NCBI GenBank assembly: GCA_943354745.1
Contig: CALRDB010000020.1
Coordinates: 1-17,711, forward strand
Direction of reading: 5' to 3'
Origin: Candidatus Nomurabacteria bacterium
GTDB taxonomy: Bacteria > Patescibacteriota > Minisyncoccia > Phycocordibacterales > UBA10002
DNA: 17,711 nucleotides
In this document: in pieces, positions 5,585 to 12,305 of the stretch
Layout of the letters: each line of letters begins with the position of its first letter
Numbering within the stretch: the first letter of the stretch is position 1
Notes under the pieces: model-generated
What the model was told of the DNA's origin: nothing
What the model saw: only the letters and a program-made list of their open reading frames with translations
The model's database searches: none
Program-made: the position numbers and the translations under genes

Positions 5585-6322
5585 TTATCGAACTGCCCAG
5601 AAGTTGAGAGTACCCGCTGGAGTGTTGGCTAAGCCAGTGAGATTGGAAATCTCAACCCCAATCGTACCGTTTGCGGTGGTTGAGGCAGCTACGATGGCAA
5701 ATCCATTTGAAGGACTCACCAAATGGCCGGCAAGGGTACTGGTAGCCGACACGAAGACCTTATATGCAGTTGATATCCCCGTAGCACTTGTGCAGGCGAA
5801 ACCACCAGTTGTACTTGCGATAAGCGAGCGTTGGGCAATGTCACACGTTCCGAAAATCATACCTGCAAAAGTCCCACTTGTGCTGTTTCCTCCGACCACC
5901 AAACTTGAGGTACTCGCTAATCCTGAATTAGTCGTCGCAGTCGTTGATGCATAAGAAATAGTGGCAACACCCGTAAAGTTTGAAGTCCCGACAACCGTAA
6001 GCGTTCCAGCGGTTGCGATATTGCCGTTGGATCCAGTCGTGGTGGCGTAGCCGTTTACCATAAGGTTACCGGTGAGTGACTGACCTGTGGACGAGGCGTA
6101 CACCATCGTGGTGAGCCCAGTAACACCGAGTGTTCCCGCAGCACTCACATTACCCGTAAGTGTTGAGGCTCCTGTAACAGTAAGGGTACCTCCCGTAGTT
6201 ATACTAGTGCTTATCGTCGTTGCGGCACCTACCGAAACAGCGATAAAAAGAGTAGAAAAAACAAGTGCTACAGCGAATGACTTCATCATACCGCTTTTTT
6301 CAATACTAAAAAATTGTTGCAT
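5585..6322 (-). CDS. Secreted repeat-rich surface protein
   Basis: Protein of 245 residues with N-terminal signal sequence (MMKSFAVALVFSTLFIAVSVGAA). The mature part is rich in Thr, Ser, Gly, Val and Ala, with repeats like GGTLTVTGASTLTG, AAGTLGVTGLTT and AGTLTVVGTSNFTG, suggesting a beta-solenoid or fibre-like fold. Two Cys occur in FGTCDIAQ and GGFACTS. A C-terminal module ends NTPAGTLNFWAVR. Similar secreted repeat proteins are common in Parcubacteria; an adhesin or surface-fibre role is inferred. ATG at 6320-6322 is used because GAGAG precedes it; ATGs at 6289 and 6286 would start directly at the signal peptide. No anchor is visible in this protein; the peptidoglycan-binding neighbour downstream might tether it. 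Confidence 0.8.
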   Translation of the reverse strand: MQQFFSIEKSGMMKSFAVALVFSTLFIAVSVGAATTISTSITTGGTLTVTGASTLTGNVSAAGTLGVTGLTTMVYASSTGQSLTGNLMVNGYATTTGSNGNIATAGTLTVVGTSNFTGVATISYASTTATTNSGLASTSSLVVGGNSTSGTFAGMIFGTCDIAQRSLIASTTGGFACTSATGISTAYKVFVSATSTLAGHLVSPSNGFAIVAASTTANGTIGVEISNLTGLANTPAGTLNFWAVR

Positions 6323-6462
6323 ACGCTCTCATCTATAATTACTTCTGCTAATAAATAATTTGTTGCTCACCAAAAAAGGAGACAGACTCTACGTCATAGC
6401 ATGACGCACGTCCGAGCAATACCGATTATTATACCCCCCCATAAGAAACGGCAACAGAGAAG

Positions 6463-6471
6463 TTATCCACA
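6463..6471 (+). promoter_or_regulatory. Perfect DnaA-box-like 9-mer TTATCCACA
   Basis: Matches the E. coli-type high-affinity DnaA box exactly. A second exact copy lies at 11792-11800 on the minus strand. Isolated boxes may be regulatory or chance; no clustered origin is seen. Confidence 0.3.
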
Positions 6472-6479
6472 GGTACCGT

Positions 6480-6606
6480 GAATTACGAAACTTTTGCCTT
6501 GTCATTCCTGCGGAGGCAGGAATCCAGATACTATACAGTTAGAAACCTGGATTCCAGTTTTCACTGGAATGACAGAAAAGACTCAGATTCCATAGTTTCG
6601 TAACTC
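6480..6606. mobile_element. 127-bp composite repeat with GARTTACGAAACT ends
   Basis: Ends are GAATTACGAAACT (6480-6492) and AGTTTCGTAACTC (6594-6606), inverse to each other with one mismatch. Inside is a double family A unit: ATTCCTGC-ggag-GCAGGAAT (6504-6523) and ATTCCAGT-tttc-ACTGGAAT (6551-6570). It looks like a small non-autonomous element; no transposase is present in the window. Confidence 0.65.
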
Positions 6607-6644
6607 ACAGACAGGTATGCCTTTTTCACGGGAATGAAACCAAC

Positions 6645-6656
6645 TGCGTAAGTCCT
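6645..6656 (-). repeat. Solo TGCGTAAGTCCT repeat
   Basis: Twelve bases identical to the right terminal repeat of the element at 12026-12155. A shortened copy (TGCGTAAGTC) is at 13699-13708. Probably a remnant or second end of the same element family. Confidence 0.55.
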
Positions 6657-6665
6657 CTTGCATAA

Positions 6666-6701
6666 AAAAACCTCCCTTCGCATACGCGAGGGGAGGTTTT
6701 T
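6666..6701 (-). terminator. Intrinsic terminator of the TPR gene
   Basis: AAAAACCTCCC (6666-6676) pairs with GGGAGGTTTTT (6691-6701), with an inner CGC/GCG pairing. Minus-strand T-run of seven. It lies 20 bases past the stop of the TPR gene. Confidence 0.9.
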
Positions 6702-6721
6702 GAGCATCTTAACTCCTCATT

Positions 6722-7423
6722 CTATGAGTTTAACTCCTCAAGGAGCGCTTTAAAGCTAGGTTCACCAGGAATAGATCGCAGTCCTTCCTCAAGTAGAGCT
6801 CTAGCTTTTGCACTGTCTTTTGTGATATAGCGATAAAATTCAAACAAGCGGAGATAGTGATATCCCAGTACTGGTTCAAGCGTAATCGCCAAACGGTAGT
6901 ATTTCTCGGCTTTTGGATAGTCTTTGAGATAATCTCCATAGATAACACCTAGATTATCAGCGACAACTGCGTTATTCGGCATGAGTTTAAACGCATATTC
7001 ATAGGCTTCCTTAGCTCCAACATAGTCTCCAATACCTTTCCGTTTCATACCCAATTCCGCCCACAAAGCTCCGTTTTTAGGGTCTTTCTTGAGAGCCTCT
7101 ATAAGATTCCCAATACTCGCCTTTGCCGAAAAAGCGTCCTTCTCAGAAAAACTTGTCGGTATCACCACCGCCCGGTCAAGTTGAGGAATAGCAGTACTTG
7201 GTTGTGTTTCGTGGGCTGGGGTGGTAGAGGCTTTGGGCATATAGCCATATTCAAGTCCTTGTGCGGTAGTAGTGGACTCTTTGGTAAGTAACATGGAAGG
7301 GTCTGTGGAAGACGAAACGTCACCAAAATCACTCTTGTTTACTTGTCCACGAGAAAGACCCCATACAGTTAGACCTATAACCACTATTCCTCCGGTAAGT
7401 ATCGCAGTTCTTTTTATGTTCAT
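6722..7423 (-). CDS. Membrane-anchored tetratricopeptide-repeat protein
   Basis: Protein of 233 residues. Residues 1-25 (MNIKRTAILTGGIVVIGLTVWGLSRG) form one signal-anchor helix. A Ser/Thr-rich linker follows to about residue 115, then two to three TPR-like helix pairs: NGALWAELGMKRKGIGDYVGAKEAYEYAFKLMPNN, AVVADNLGVIYGDYLKDYPKAEKYYRLAITLEP and GYHYLRLFEFYRYITKDSAKARALLEEGLRSIPG. TPR modules bind protein partners; here they would face the outside of the membrane. The gene sits between two surface-protein units with its own promoter and terminator, so an assembly or scaffold role in the envelope is possible but not shown. The ATG at 7421-7423 was chosen because it starts the anchor and because upstream codons run into the terminator at 7474-7506. 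Confidence 0.85.
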   Translation of the reverse strand: MNIKRTAILTGGIVVIGLTVWGLSRGQVNKSDFGDVSSSTDPSMLLTKESTTTAQGLEYGYMPKASTTPAHETQPSTAIPQLDRAVVIPTSFSEKDAFSAKASIGNLIEALKKDPKNGALWAELGMKRKGIGDYVGAKEAYEYAFKLMPNNAVVADNLGVIYGDYLKDYPKAEKYYRLAITLEPVLGYHYLRLFEFYRYITKDSAKARALLEEGLRSIPGEPSFKALLEELNS

Positions 7424-7432
7424 AGCGCTACT

Positions 7433-7461
7433 ACTATACTCCAATCTTCTAAAACAGCAAA
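7433..7461 (-). promoter_or_regulatory. Promoter of the TPR gene
   Basis: Minus-strand TTTGCT (7456-7461), 17-base spacer, TATAGT (7433-7438), then nine bases to the ATG. Start would fall two or three bases before the ATG, giving an almost leaderless message. Confidence 0.45.
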
Positions 7462-7473
7462 ATTGGTATAGCA

Positions 7474-7506
7474 AAACCCCCTCCGATTGAACATCGGAGG
7501 GGGTTT
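7474..7506 (-). terminator. Intrinsic terminator of the S-layer-like gene
   Basis: AAACCCCCTCCGAT (7474-7487) pairs with ATCGGAGGGGGTTT (7493-7506) around a 5-base loop. The minus-strand tail is TTTT. It lies about 47 bases beyond the stop at 7553. Confidence 0.85.
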
Positions 7507-7552
7507 GCATCGCTAACCAATTGTCACAAGCAACCAGTGAGTTAGGAATTCA

Positions 7553-10500
7553 TTAGATGGCCTTCTCTGAAGCCTGTGTGGACACAGTGCCTGTCGGATT
7601 GAGAAGTGTACCGCTCTTGTCGTAAATCGGAACACCGTAGCTGTTTGTCCAGTCGAGGTTTGCCTCGGCGGTTGCTGCGGTAGTCGGACTCGTGGTAGAG
7701 AACGGTGACCAGATAATGTTGTTGGTAGACGAAGAGTAACCTGCTGTTCCTGCGTTCTCCGTAAGATCAACACCTGCTGACCCTGCCTTGCCCATAAGTG
7801 AAGCGAGGTACGGATATGCGGTATCGTTAAGAAGTTTAACGTTGAGCGAGTTTGTCCCTGATCCCATTCCGGCAACGGTTGCCGAGAGGACATACTCCTT
7901 GCTACCTCCTGCTGGAACTCGTCGTGCCTCGTTTGCGTCAAAGACGATTTCAACTCCATCCAAGGTAACACCTGCAGTCTCTACGTCTATGGCGTTCACC
8001 GCTGTAGCAGCGAGTACACCCGCGCCACGGAGCTCAAAGCTCTGTACAGTAAACGCAGCCGCACCTGATGTTGAGATACCGAAGCTCACTTTGTAGAGCA
8101 TCATATCGCTTGAGGCATCAGGGTTCGTAACGGTGAACTTGTAGACAGGGTCACCGGTAACGAGCGAGTTTGCTCCAAGGTTTGTCACTCGGATAGTTGG
8201 TACGTTCTTGAAGATACGTACACCGTTCGTTGTAACATCGGTCGTATAACCAGACACAATCGCGCCTGAATCAACTCCCGTTGCGTAGTTTCCGTTGATA
8301 CCTACGTTGTTGCCATCATAGGTAACTGCGAAGAATGCGCCGTATCCACCATTGGCAGCCGTACTTGCCGAGTTGGTATTGGCATCCTGTGTACGAAGAT
8401 CTCCTTTGACCACAACAGTCTTCACACCTGAAGGACCTTTTCCGAGCTTCACAGAGCCGGAAATTGTTGTTGTTGCAGTGTCCAAAGTATCGTCAAAGTT
8501 TGCTGAACCGACCTCAACACCATCTACCCACAAGGTAAATCTGCGGTTTTCAAGGTCAGCCGGAGAGTTTGATGCGACATTACCGACCTGAAGCGCAATC
8601 TGCTTGAGCATCAACTCTTCAGTAAGGTCAGCTTCAAACTTGAAGGCTGCTAGAGGAACGTTGAGTGTCCCTGCTTTAACCGCGCGGTAATCGTAGGAAC
8701 TTGAACTGTCCGAGGAAACCGTATATGAACCTCCTGCCGAGGCGGTCATAGCGAGACCCGCTCCTCGATTGAAGACTTCAGTTATTTCTTGCGCAGAGGC
8801 AAGTCCCGTGGCTCCCGTCCAGCTACTATTTTGTGCCGTAGCGACAAGACCCCAAGAATAGATGCTTCCTGCGGTCCCACTCTTTAGGTCACAAGTAAGT
8901 GAAAGTGTCTTGCTTGTGCCTTTAGTAATGAGAAGACCTGTTCCGTCAAAGGTAAATGACGTGGTTGACGAAACAGCAGTTGGGTTCTTGGTGTTTGAGC
9001 CAGTCGTAAGCGAAGTGCCAATCTTTGTGCCGTCACGAAGTTGACAGTTCGTAAGATCAGTGGCAGTTCCGTTCGTAGAGTAGTCAAGAGGAAGTGTGGT
9101 CACGCGGATATTCTCACCTGACGCCGTAGCATCAAGAACGTATCGTGCGAACTCAATTCCTTTTCCACCTGCGATAACCGTCTGAGCTGGCGGCTGACTA
9201 AGTGAGCTTGCCGTAAGTGAGCCTGATTTAAGTGTCATCTGGCTAAAGGTAAGAGCTGAAGCAGGCGCTGGGGTAATAGTCTTTCCTGTTGTCAGACCTC
9301 TTACTGTTGCAAAGTCAACCGAGGGAGTTGAGGATGCCTGAATGGTAGTGTTATTGTCTACATCAGTACCAATCTTTCCCTTGATGAAATAGGTGTTTTG
9401 ACCGACCGGGAAGGTAACCGTATCCGAGAAGACAAATGAACCCGTAGCAGACAAGCTCGTGTTCGAGCTGTCAGCCGCGGTACCGTCTACAGGACCGGCG
9501 ACAACGGAACCGTTAGCGTCAACAAGTGTGATGTTGGTGATGTCATCTACGTCGTCAGATGATTGCACACTGTTGAGTAACATGTTTACGTTAAATCCTA
9601 AACGTCCTACCGATATCGCTTCTCCTTTTACGTCCACAATGAACGCACCGAGAGGCTGATTGGCGGTATTCACGGCAATATTCTGTGCCGGAGCGGCATT
9701 TGACGTTGAGATGTTCATCGTACCGACGCTCACTTCAACCTCTGCTGCATCGTAGTAGTAGTCGTCTGCGTTGTTTACGCCAGCACCATCCGTTGTGGCA
9801 GCACTTCCATTTAGACCTGGCATGATGCCGTAGCCGTAAAGTTCTCCACTAAGATTGATGTCAGTTCGCTTGGCGATATCAAAGTCAACCTTGCGTCCTG
9901 AACCACCGATAACGTCGCCCTTAATAGAGATTTCTTTTGAGAAACCCTTTTCAATGACGATTCCTGAACCGAAGGTTGTGCTGTAATACTGTCCACCATC
10001 GGTCATAACTGCATCGTATGCCGTGCCATCAACATATACTTTGATGTTGGCGAGGTCAGAGGCGCTCGCTGACTGTGTCTGATTCCAGCGAATTGAGCGA
10101 AGTCGTACATTCTCTCCTGAACCCGCAGTGAGGCGAACGGAAGAGAAAGTGTATCCCGTGATACCGACCTCCTTTGTGACTGAAGTACCTGGGTCAAGAG
10201 AGCCTCGAGCCGCAGTTACCACACCAATGGTGAGACCGCTGTTGATTGTCTGCGCGGTGCCTACCATGGGGAATGAACCGGAAACCGTAGCTCCCGTATT
10301 CACTTGTGCAAGTGACAATGAAACAATCATACCTGACTCACCCGTGACTGCAGTAGCTGGTCGATTTCCAGCAAGGGTCATCGTGCGTGAGGTACCTGCC
10401 TTAACCACAAATGATTGGGTAAGTGTCGCCTGGTGTTGTGAATTGAGTGTCTTTGAAAGACCTACCTGTGTGCCTGTTTCATCAAGCAAGATAACGCTAT

Positions 10501-11269
10501 CAAGTACTCCATCAATTGACTGTCCAGTGCGCTCTACCACAATGCCATTGACGGTTACGTCAGAAGCACCTGCGGTAAACACAACCTTGGTAAACGGAAC
10601 GCGTGCCGCGTTGAGCGGTACGAGTTGCGCTGCCGGTTGCATAGGGGCAAGCGATACAGAAAGACCTCCACCTGAAGGAACTACTACCGTGGTACCGGTT
10701 GTGCCGGTAGTCGGAGTGGTTGTGGTAGTAGTGGTCATAGTCGCTCCACCCATCGCGTTAAGCTTCGCGCGAGTAGAGTTACCGACGGATCCTGTACCTG
10801 AAGTGAGACCGTTTGGTGTCAAAATTTCAGAAGCATATTTGTTCTGGAACTTGACAACAGCGGCCTTGGTGCCTGGTCCGAATGAAGTTGTCTCCATTCC
10901 TTTTGAACCTACACCTGATGCAGATACTTGCGTAGCTGAATCAGAGTTGAGGATCATCTGGAGCTGTTTGACATCTGCACCCGTATCACCTTGTTTAAGG
11001 TTACGAGTAAAGGTGTAGCCACTTCCTGAGGAAGTAACTACGCTTGTTGCCGGAGCTGAAGGTGTGCCTCCGGTAAGAGAAGCTCGTACGTTTGTAATTG
11101 TGCTTGCGTCAGCTCCGAACGAGGTGAGGAGTGCGATGATCGCATCCACCTGTGAGGTAGCCAATGCTGCGTTCGCAGTCTGTGCGCCTACTCCCGCAAC
11201 GAGCGTGAGTGAGAGCATAAGACCGAGAAAACCCGAGACGATTTTATTTGTTTTGGATTTACTTGTCAT
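7553..11269 (-). CDS. S-layer-like secreted protein: peptidoglycan-binding domain plus six beta modules
   Basis: Large exported protein of 1238 residues and the dominant gene of the window. Signal peptide MTSKSKTNKIVSGFLGLMLS..GAQTANA (1-34). A peptidoglycan_binding_1-type domain covers about 83-175 (LKQGDTGADVKQLQMILNSD and FGPGTKAAVVKFQNKYA). A poly-Thr and Gly linker follows (178-202). The rest is Ser/Thr/Gly/Ala/Val-rich with few Cys or Trp. Six recurring modules are visible at about 221-303, 370-453, 537-634, 703-795, 870-958 and 1040-1133. Each opens with a strand like FSSVRLTAGSGENVRLRSI and closes with a motif like ITKGTSKTLSLTCDL. No sortase signal or C-terminal helix is seen, so the N-terminal domain is the likely wall anchor. 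The ATG at 11267-11269 starts the signal peptide; upstream in-frame codons are non-coding in character. An S-layer role is inferred. Confidence 0.85.
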   Translation of the reverse strand: MTSKSKTNKIVSGFLGLMLSLTLVAGVGAQTANAALATSQVDAIIALLTSFGADASTITNVRASLTGGTPSAPATSVVTSSGSGYTFTRNLKQGDTGADVKQLQMILNSDSATQVSASGVGSKGMETTSFGPGTKAAVVKFQNKYASEILTPNGLTSGTGSVGNSTRAKLNAMGGATMTTTTTTTPTTGTTGTTVVVPSGGGLSVSLAPMQPAAQLVPLNAARVPFTKVVFTAGASDVTVNGIVVERTGQSIDGVLDSVILLDETGTQVGLSKTLNSQHQATLTQSFVVKAGTSRTMTLAGNRPATAVTGESGMIVSLSLAQVNTGATVSGSFPMVGTAQTINSGLTIGVVTAARGSLDPGTSVTKEVGITGYTFSSVRLTAGSGENVRLRSIRWNQTQSASASDLANIKVYVDGTAYDAVMTDGGQYYSTTFGSGIVIEKGFSKEISIKGDVIGGSGRKVDFDIAKRTDINLSGELYGYGIMPGLNGSAATTDGAGVNNADDYYYDAAEVEVSVGTMNISTSNAAPAQNIAVNTANQPLGAFIVDVKGEAISVGRLGFNVNMLLNSVQSSDDVDDITNITLVDANGSVVAGPVDGTAADSSNTSLSATGSFVFSDTVTFPVGQNTYFIKGKIGTDVDNNTTIQASSTPSVDFATVRGLTTGKTITPAPASALTFSQMTLKSGSLTASSLSQPPAQTVIAGGKGIEFARYVLDATASGENIRVTTLPLDYSTNGTATDLTNCQLRDGTKIGTSLTTGSNTKNPTAVSSTTSFTFDGTGLLITKGTSKTLSLTCDLKSGTAGSIYSWGLVATAQNSSWTGATGLASAQEITEVFNRGAGLAMTASAGGSYTVSSDSSSSYDYRAVKAGTLNVPLAAFKFEADLTEELMLKQIALQVGNVASNSPADLENRRFTLWVDGVEVGSANFDDTLDTATTTISGSVKLGKGPSGVKTVVVKGDLRTQDANTNSASTAANGGYGAFFAVTYDGNNVGINGNYATGVDSGAIVSGYTTDVTTNGVRIFKNVPTIRVTNLGANSLVTGDPVYKFTVTNPDASSDMMLYKVSFGISTSGAAAFTVQSFELRGAGVLAATAVNAIDVETAGVTLDGVEIVFDANEARRVPAGGSKEYVLSATVAGMGSGTNSLNVKLLNDTAYPYLASLMGKAGSAGVDLTENAGTAGYSSSTNNIIWSPFSTTSPTTAATAEANLDWTNSYGVPIYDKSGTLLNPTGTVSTQASEKAI

Positions 11270-11383
11270 ATGTATAATTAAAATAAAGGTCATCATCACT
11301 GTGGCGTACCACGATTGATGAAATTCTTCTCCTCCAATTTTCCATCTGTCCTTTAACTGACATCTGTTGATTGAAGGCGAAGG

Positions 11384-11410
11384 CATTAGTTTTCGACTCA
11401 AAAACTAATG
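11384..11410 (-). other. Leader hairpin CATTAGTTTT / AAAACTAATG
   Basis: Perfect 10-bp stem with a 7-base loop, about 115 bases upstream of the S-layer-like ATG. May stabilise the mRNA 5' region or block ribosomes. No T-run, so not a terminator. Confidence 0.5.
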
Positions 11411-11625
11411 TGGTGTCGTGTTCTGCTTTTATCCCCACCACAATCTTTTTCAAAATTGTGAATGCGGATGTACTAATCCACCAACCTTTCTGTTTAAAGA
11501 AACGAAGGTGGTCTAGTGTTGAATAATATCTAGCAAACAGTCATTCAGTAAGCTCCAAATGTTGCACTTTAAGCAACGTTGAAGGTCGGAACAAAATCTC
11601 CCCTGCGGAAGTTGTAACTAGCGAA

Positions 11626-11656
11626 AGTATTTTTGACTGGCGTATGTTGTTGTCAA
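11626..11656 (-). promoter_or_regulatory. Promoter candidate 1 for the S-layer-like gene
   Basis: Minus-strand TTGACA (11651-11656, perfect) and AATACT (11626-11631) separated by 19 bases. The spacer is long, so this is tentative. Confidence 0.3.
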
Positions 11657-11753
11657 AGTGCCTCCTTCTCGGACATTCAGTAAACCCCTCTCTATTCTTT
11701 CTCCCTTAAGACGAGCGTGAGCCCGTCAGAAATGGAAACAGTATTCAGGGTCA

Positions 11754-11782
11754 ATTATACGGCGAAGCGGAAGCCCTGCAAA
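11754..11782 (-). promoter_or_regulatory. Promoter candidate 2 for the S-layer-like gene
   Basis: Minus-strand TTTGCA (11777-11782), 17-base spacer, perfect TATAAT (11754-11759). Confidence 0.45.
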
Positions 11783-11793
11783 ATCAGGGTCTG

Positions 11794-11861
11794 TGGATAA
11801 CTCCAAAAACGGGACGCAAAGGCTAGAAGCCTTCACTGACCCGTTTCTCTCGATTTATCCA
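11794..11861 (-). ncRNA. Nested long stem-loop: leader attenuator or small RNA
   Basis: Three coaxial stems: TGGATAA/TTATCCA (11794-11800 with 11855-11861), AAACGGG/CCCGTTT (11807-11813 with 11840-11846) and AAGGC/GCCTT (11819-11823 with 11829-11833). On the minus strand the middle stem is followed by TTTTTGG, so it resembles a terminator. It lies directly downstream of promoter candidate 3. On the plus strand the loop reads GGGACGCAAAG, which recalls the GEMM (c-di-GMP) riboswitch core, but the rest of that fold was not found and there is no plus-strand gene downstream. Confidence 0.4.
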
Positions 11862-11870
11862 GCAACGTAG

Positions 11871-11899
11871 AGTATCGCATAGCCACCTAGTGAAGTCAA
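11871..11899 (-). promoter_or_regulatory. Promoter candidate 3, upstream of the nested stem
   Basis: Minus-strand TTGACT (11894-11899), 17-base spacer, GATACT (11871-11876). Transcription would begin about ten bases before the nested stem. Confidence 0.4.
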
Positions 11900-12025
11900 C
11901 GTAACTATATGTCTAAGGGCTTGTTCATCAAAAACAGCCCTAAATATAGGCCTCTTACCGCTTTCCCCGTATACCTTAAATTCGGCTAAGCGGTACTTAA
12001 TGTTTTCAGAACTTCACTATATTGC

Positions 12026-12155
12026 AGGACTTACGCAGTCGGTGTCATTCCCTTGAAAGGGGGAATCCAGAGTATGCCGTATAGCCCTGGATCCGAGCTT
12101 CTGCCGGAATGACAGAGGGGAAATGTGGAGAATAAGAAAAAGATGCGTAAGTCCT
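12026..12155. mobile_element. 130-bp MITE-like element with perfect 12-bp terminal inverted repeats
   Basis: AGGACTTACGCA (12026-12037) and TGCGTAAGTCCT (12144-12155) are exact inverse copies. The interior holds a double family A unit (12043-12115) starting TGTCATTCC and ending GGAATGACA, plus 28 A/G-rich bases. No open frame of interest. Solo ends occur at 6645-6656 and 13699-13708. The structure is that of a non-autonomous transposon derivative. Confidence 0.65.
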
Positions 12156-12166
12156 ATTATTACCCT

Positions 12167-12262
12167 GAATTACGAAACTCCTTTTCGTGTCATTCCACTG
12201 AAAAGTGGAATCTAGTGAATTGCTTGGAAACCTGGATTCCGGCCTTCGCTGGAATGACAGAG
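12167..12262. mobile_element. Truncated GAATTACGAAACT element with family A unit
   Basis: GAATTACGAAACT (12167-12179) equals the left end of the element at 6480-6606. A double family A unit follows: ATTCCACT-gaaa-AGTGGAAT (12192-12211) and ATTCCgGC-cttc-GCtGGAAT (12236-12255), ending GACAGAG. The right terminal repeat is missing. Confidence 0.6.
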
Positions 12263-12305
12263 TTACCTGGTATAGGACAACCACTACCACCTTACCTCTC
12301 TTTAT

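Larger units (their letters stand above)
6323..6721. other. Intergenic region with nested repeats
   Basis: About 400 bases without a gene. From left to right it holds a small inverted repeat CGTCAT-agc-ATGACG (6392-6406), a DnaA-box-like TTATCCACA (6463-6471), the composite repeat 6480-6606, a solo TGCGTAAGTCCT (6645-6656) and the terminator 6666-6701. Confidence 0.7.
11270..12025 (-). other. Long non-coding region upstream of the S-layer-like gene
   Basis: No credible gene. A 64-codon minus-strand frame at 11259-11453 overlaps the signal-peptide start and shows no protein-like features. The region holds three minus-strand promoter candidates (about 11626, 11754 and 11871), a hairpin at 11384-11410, a nested stem at 11794-11861, another stem at 11956-11995 (TACCGCTT with AAGCGGTA), AGGGCT/AGCCCT (11916-11941), and two direct copies of CATTCAGTAA (11542 and 11674). 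A leader of 400-600 bases for a highly expressed surface protein would fit. Confidence 0.55.

Noticed and set aside
7513..7971. Minus-strand frame overlapping the 3' end of the S-layer-like gene
   Set aside because: Alternate frame of the same strand, with Arg/Gln-rich composition typical of shadows.
10128..11018. Long plus-strand frame of 296 codons opposite the S-layer-like gene
   Set aside because: Antisense shadow of a biased coding sequence; no signal, start or fold.
11259..11453. 64-codon minus-strand frame upstream of the S-layer-like gene
   Set aside because: Overlaps the signal-peptide start and has no protein-like features; more likely leader RNA.
11807..11846. c-di-GMP-I (GEMM) riboswitch on the plus strand
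   Set aside because: Only the GGGACGCAAAG segment fits. The paired GCAAA strand and the tetraloop receptor were not found, and there is no plus-strand gene downstream.
12045..12290. Minus-strand frame containing VIPAEARIQ
   Set aside because: This peptide is the usual read-through of family A-type repeats, not a gene.
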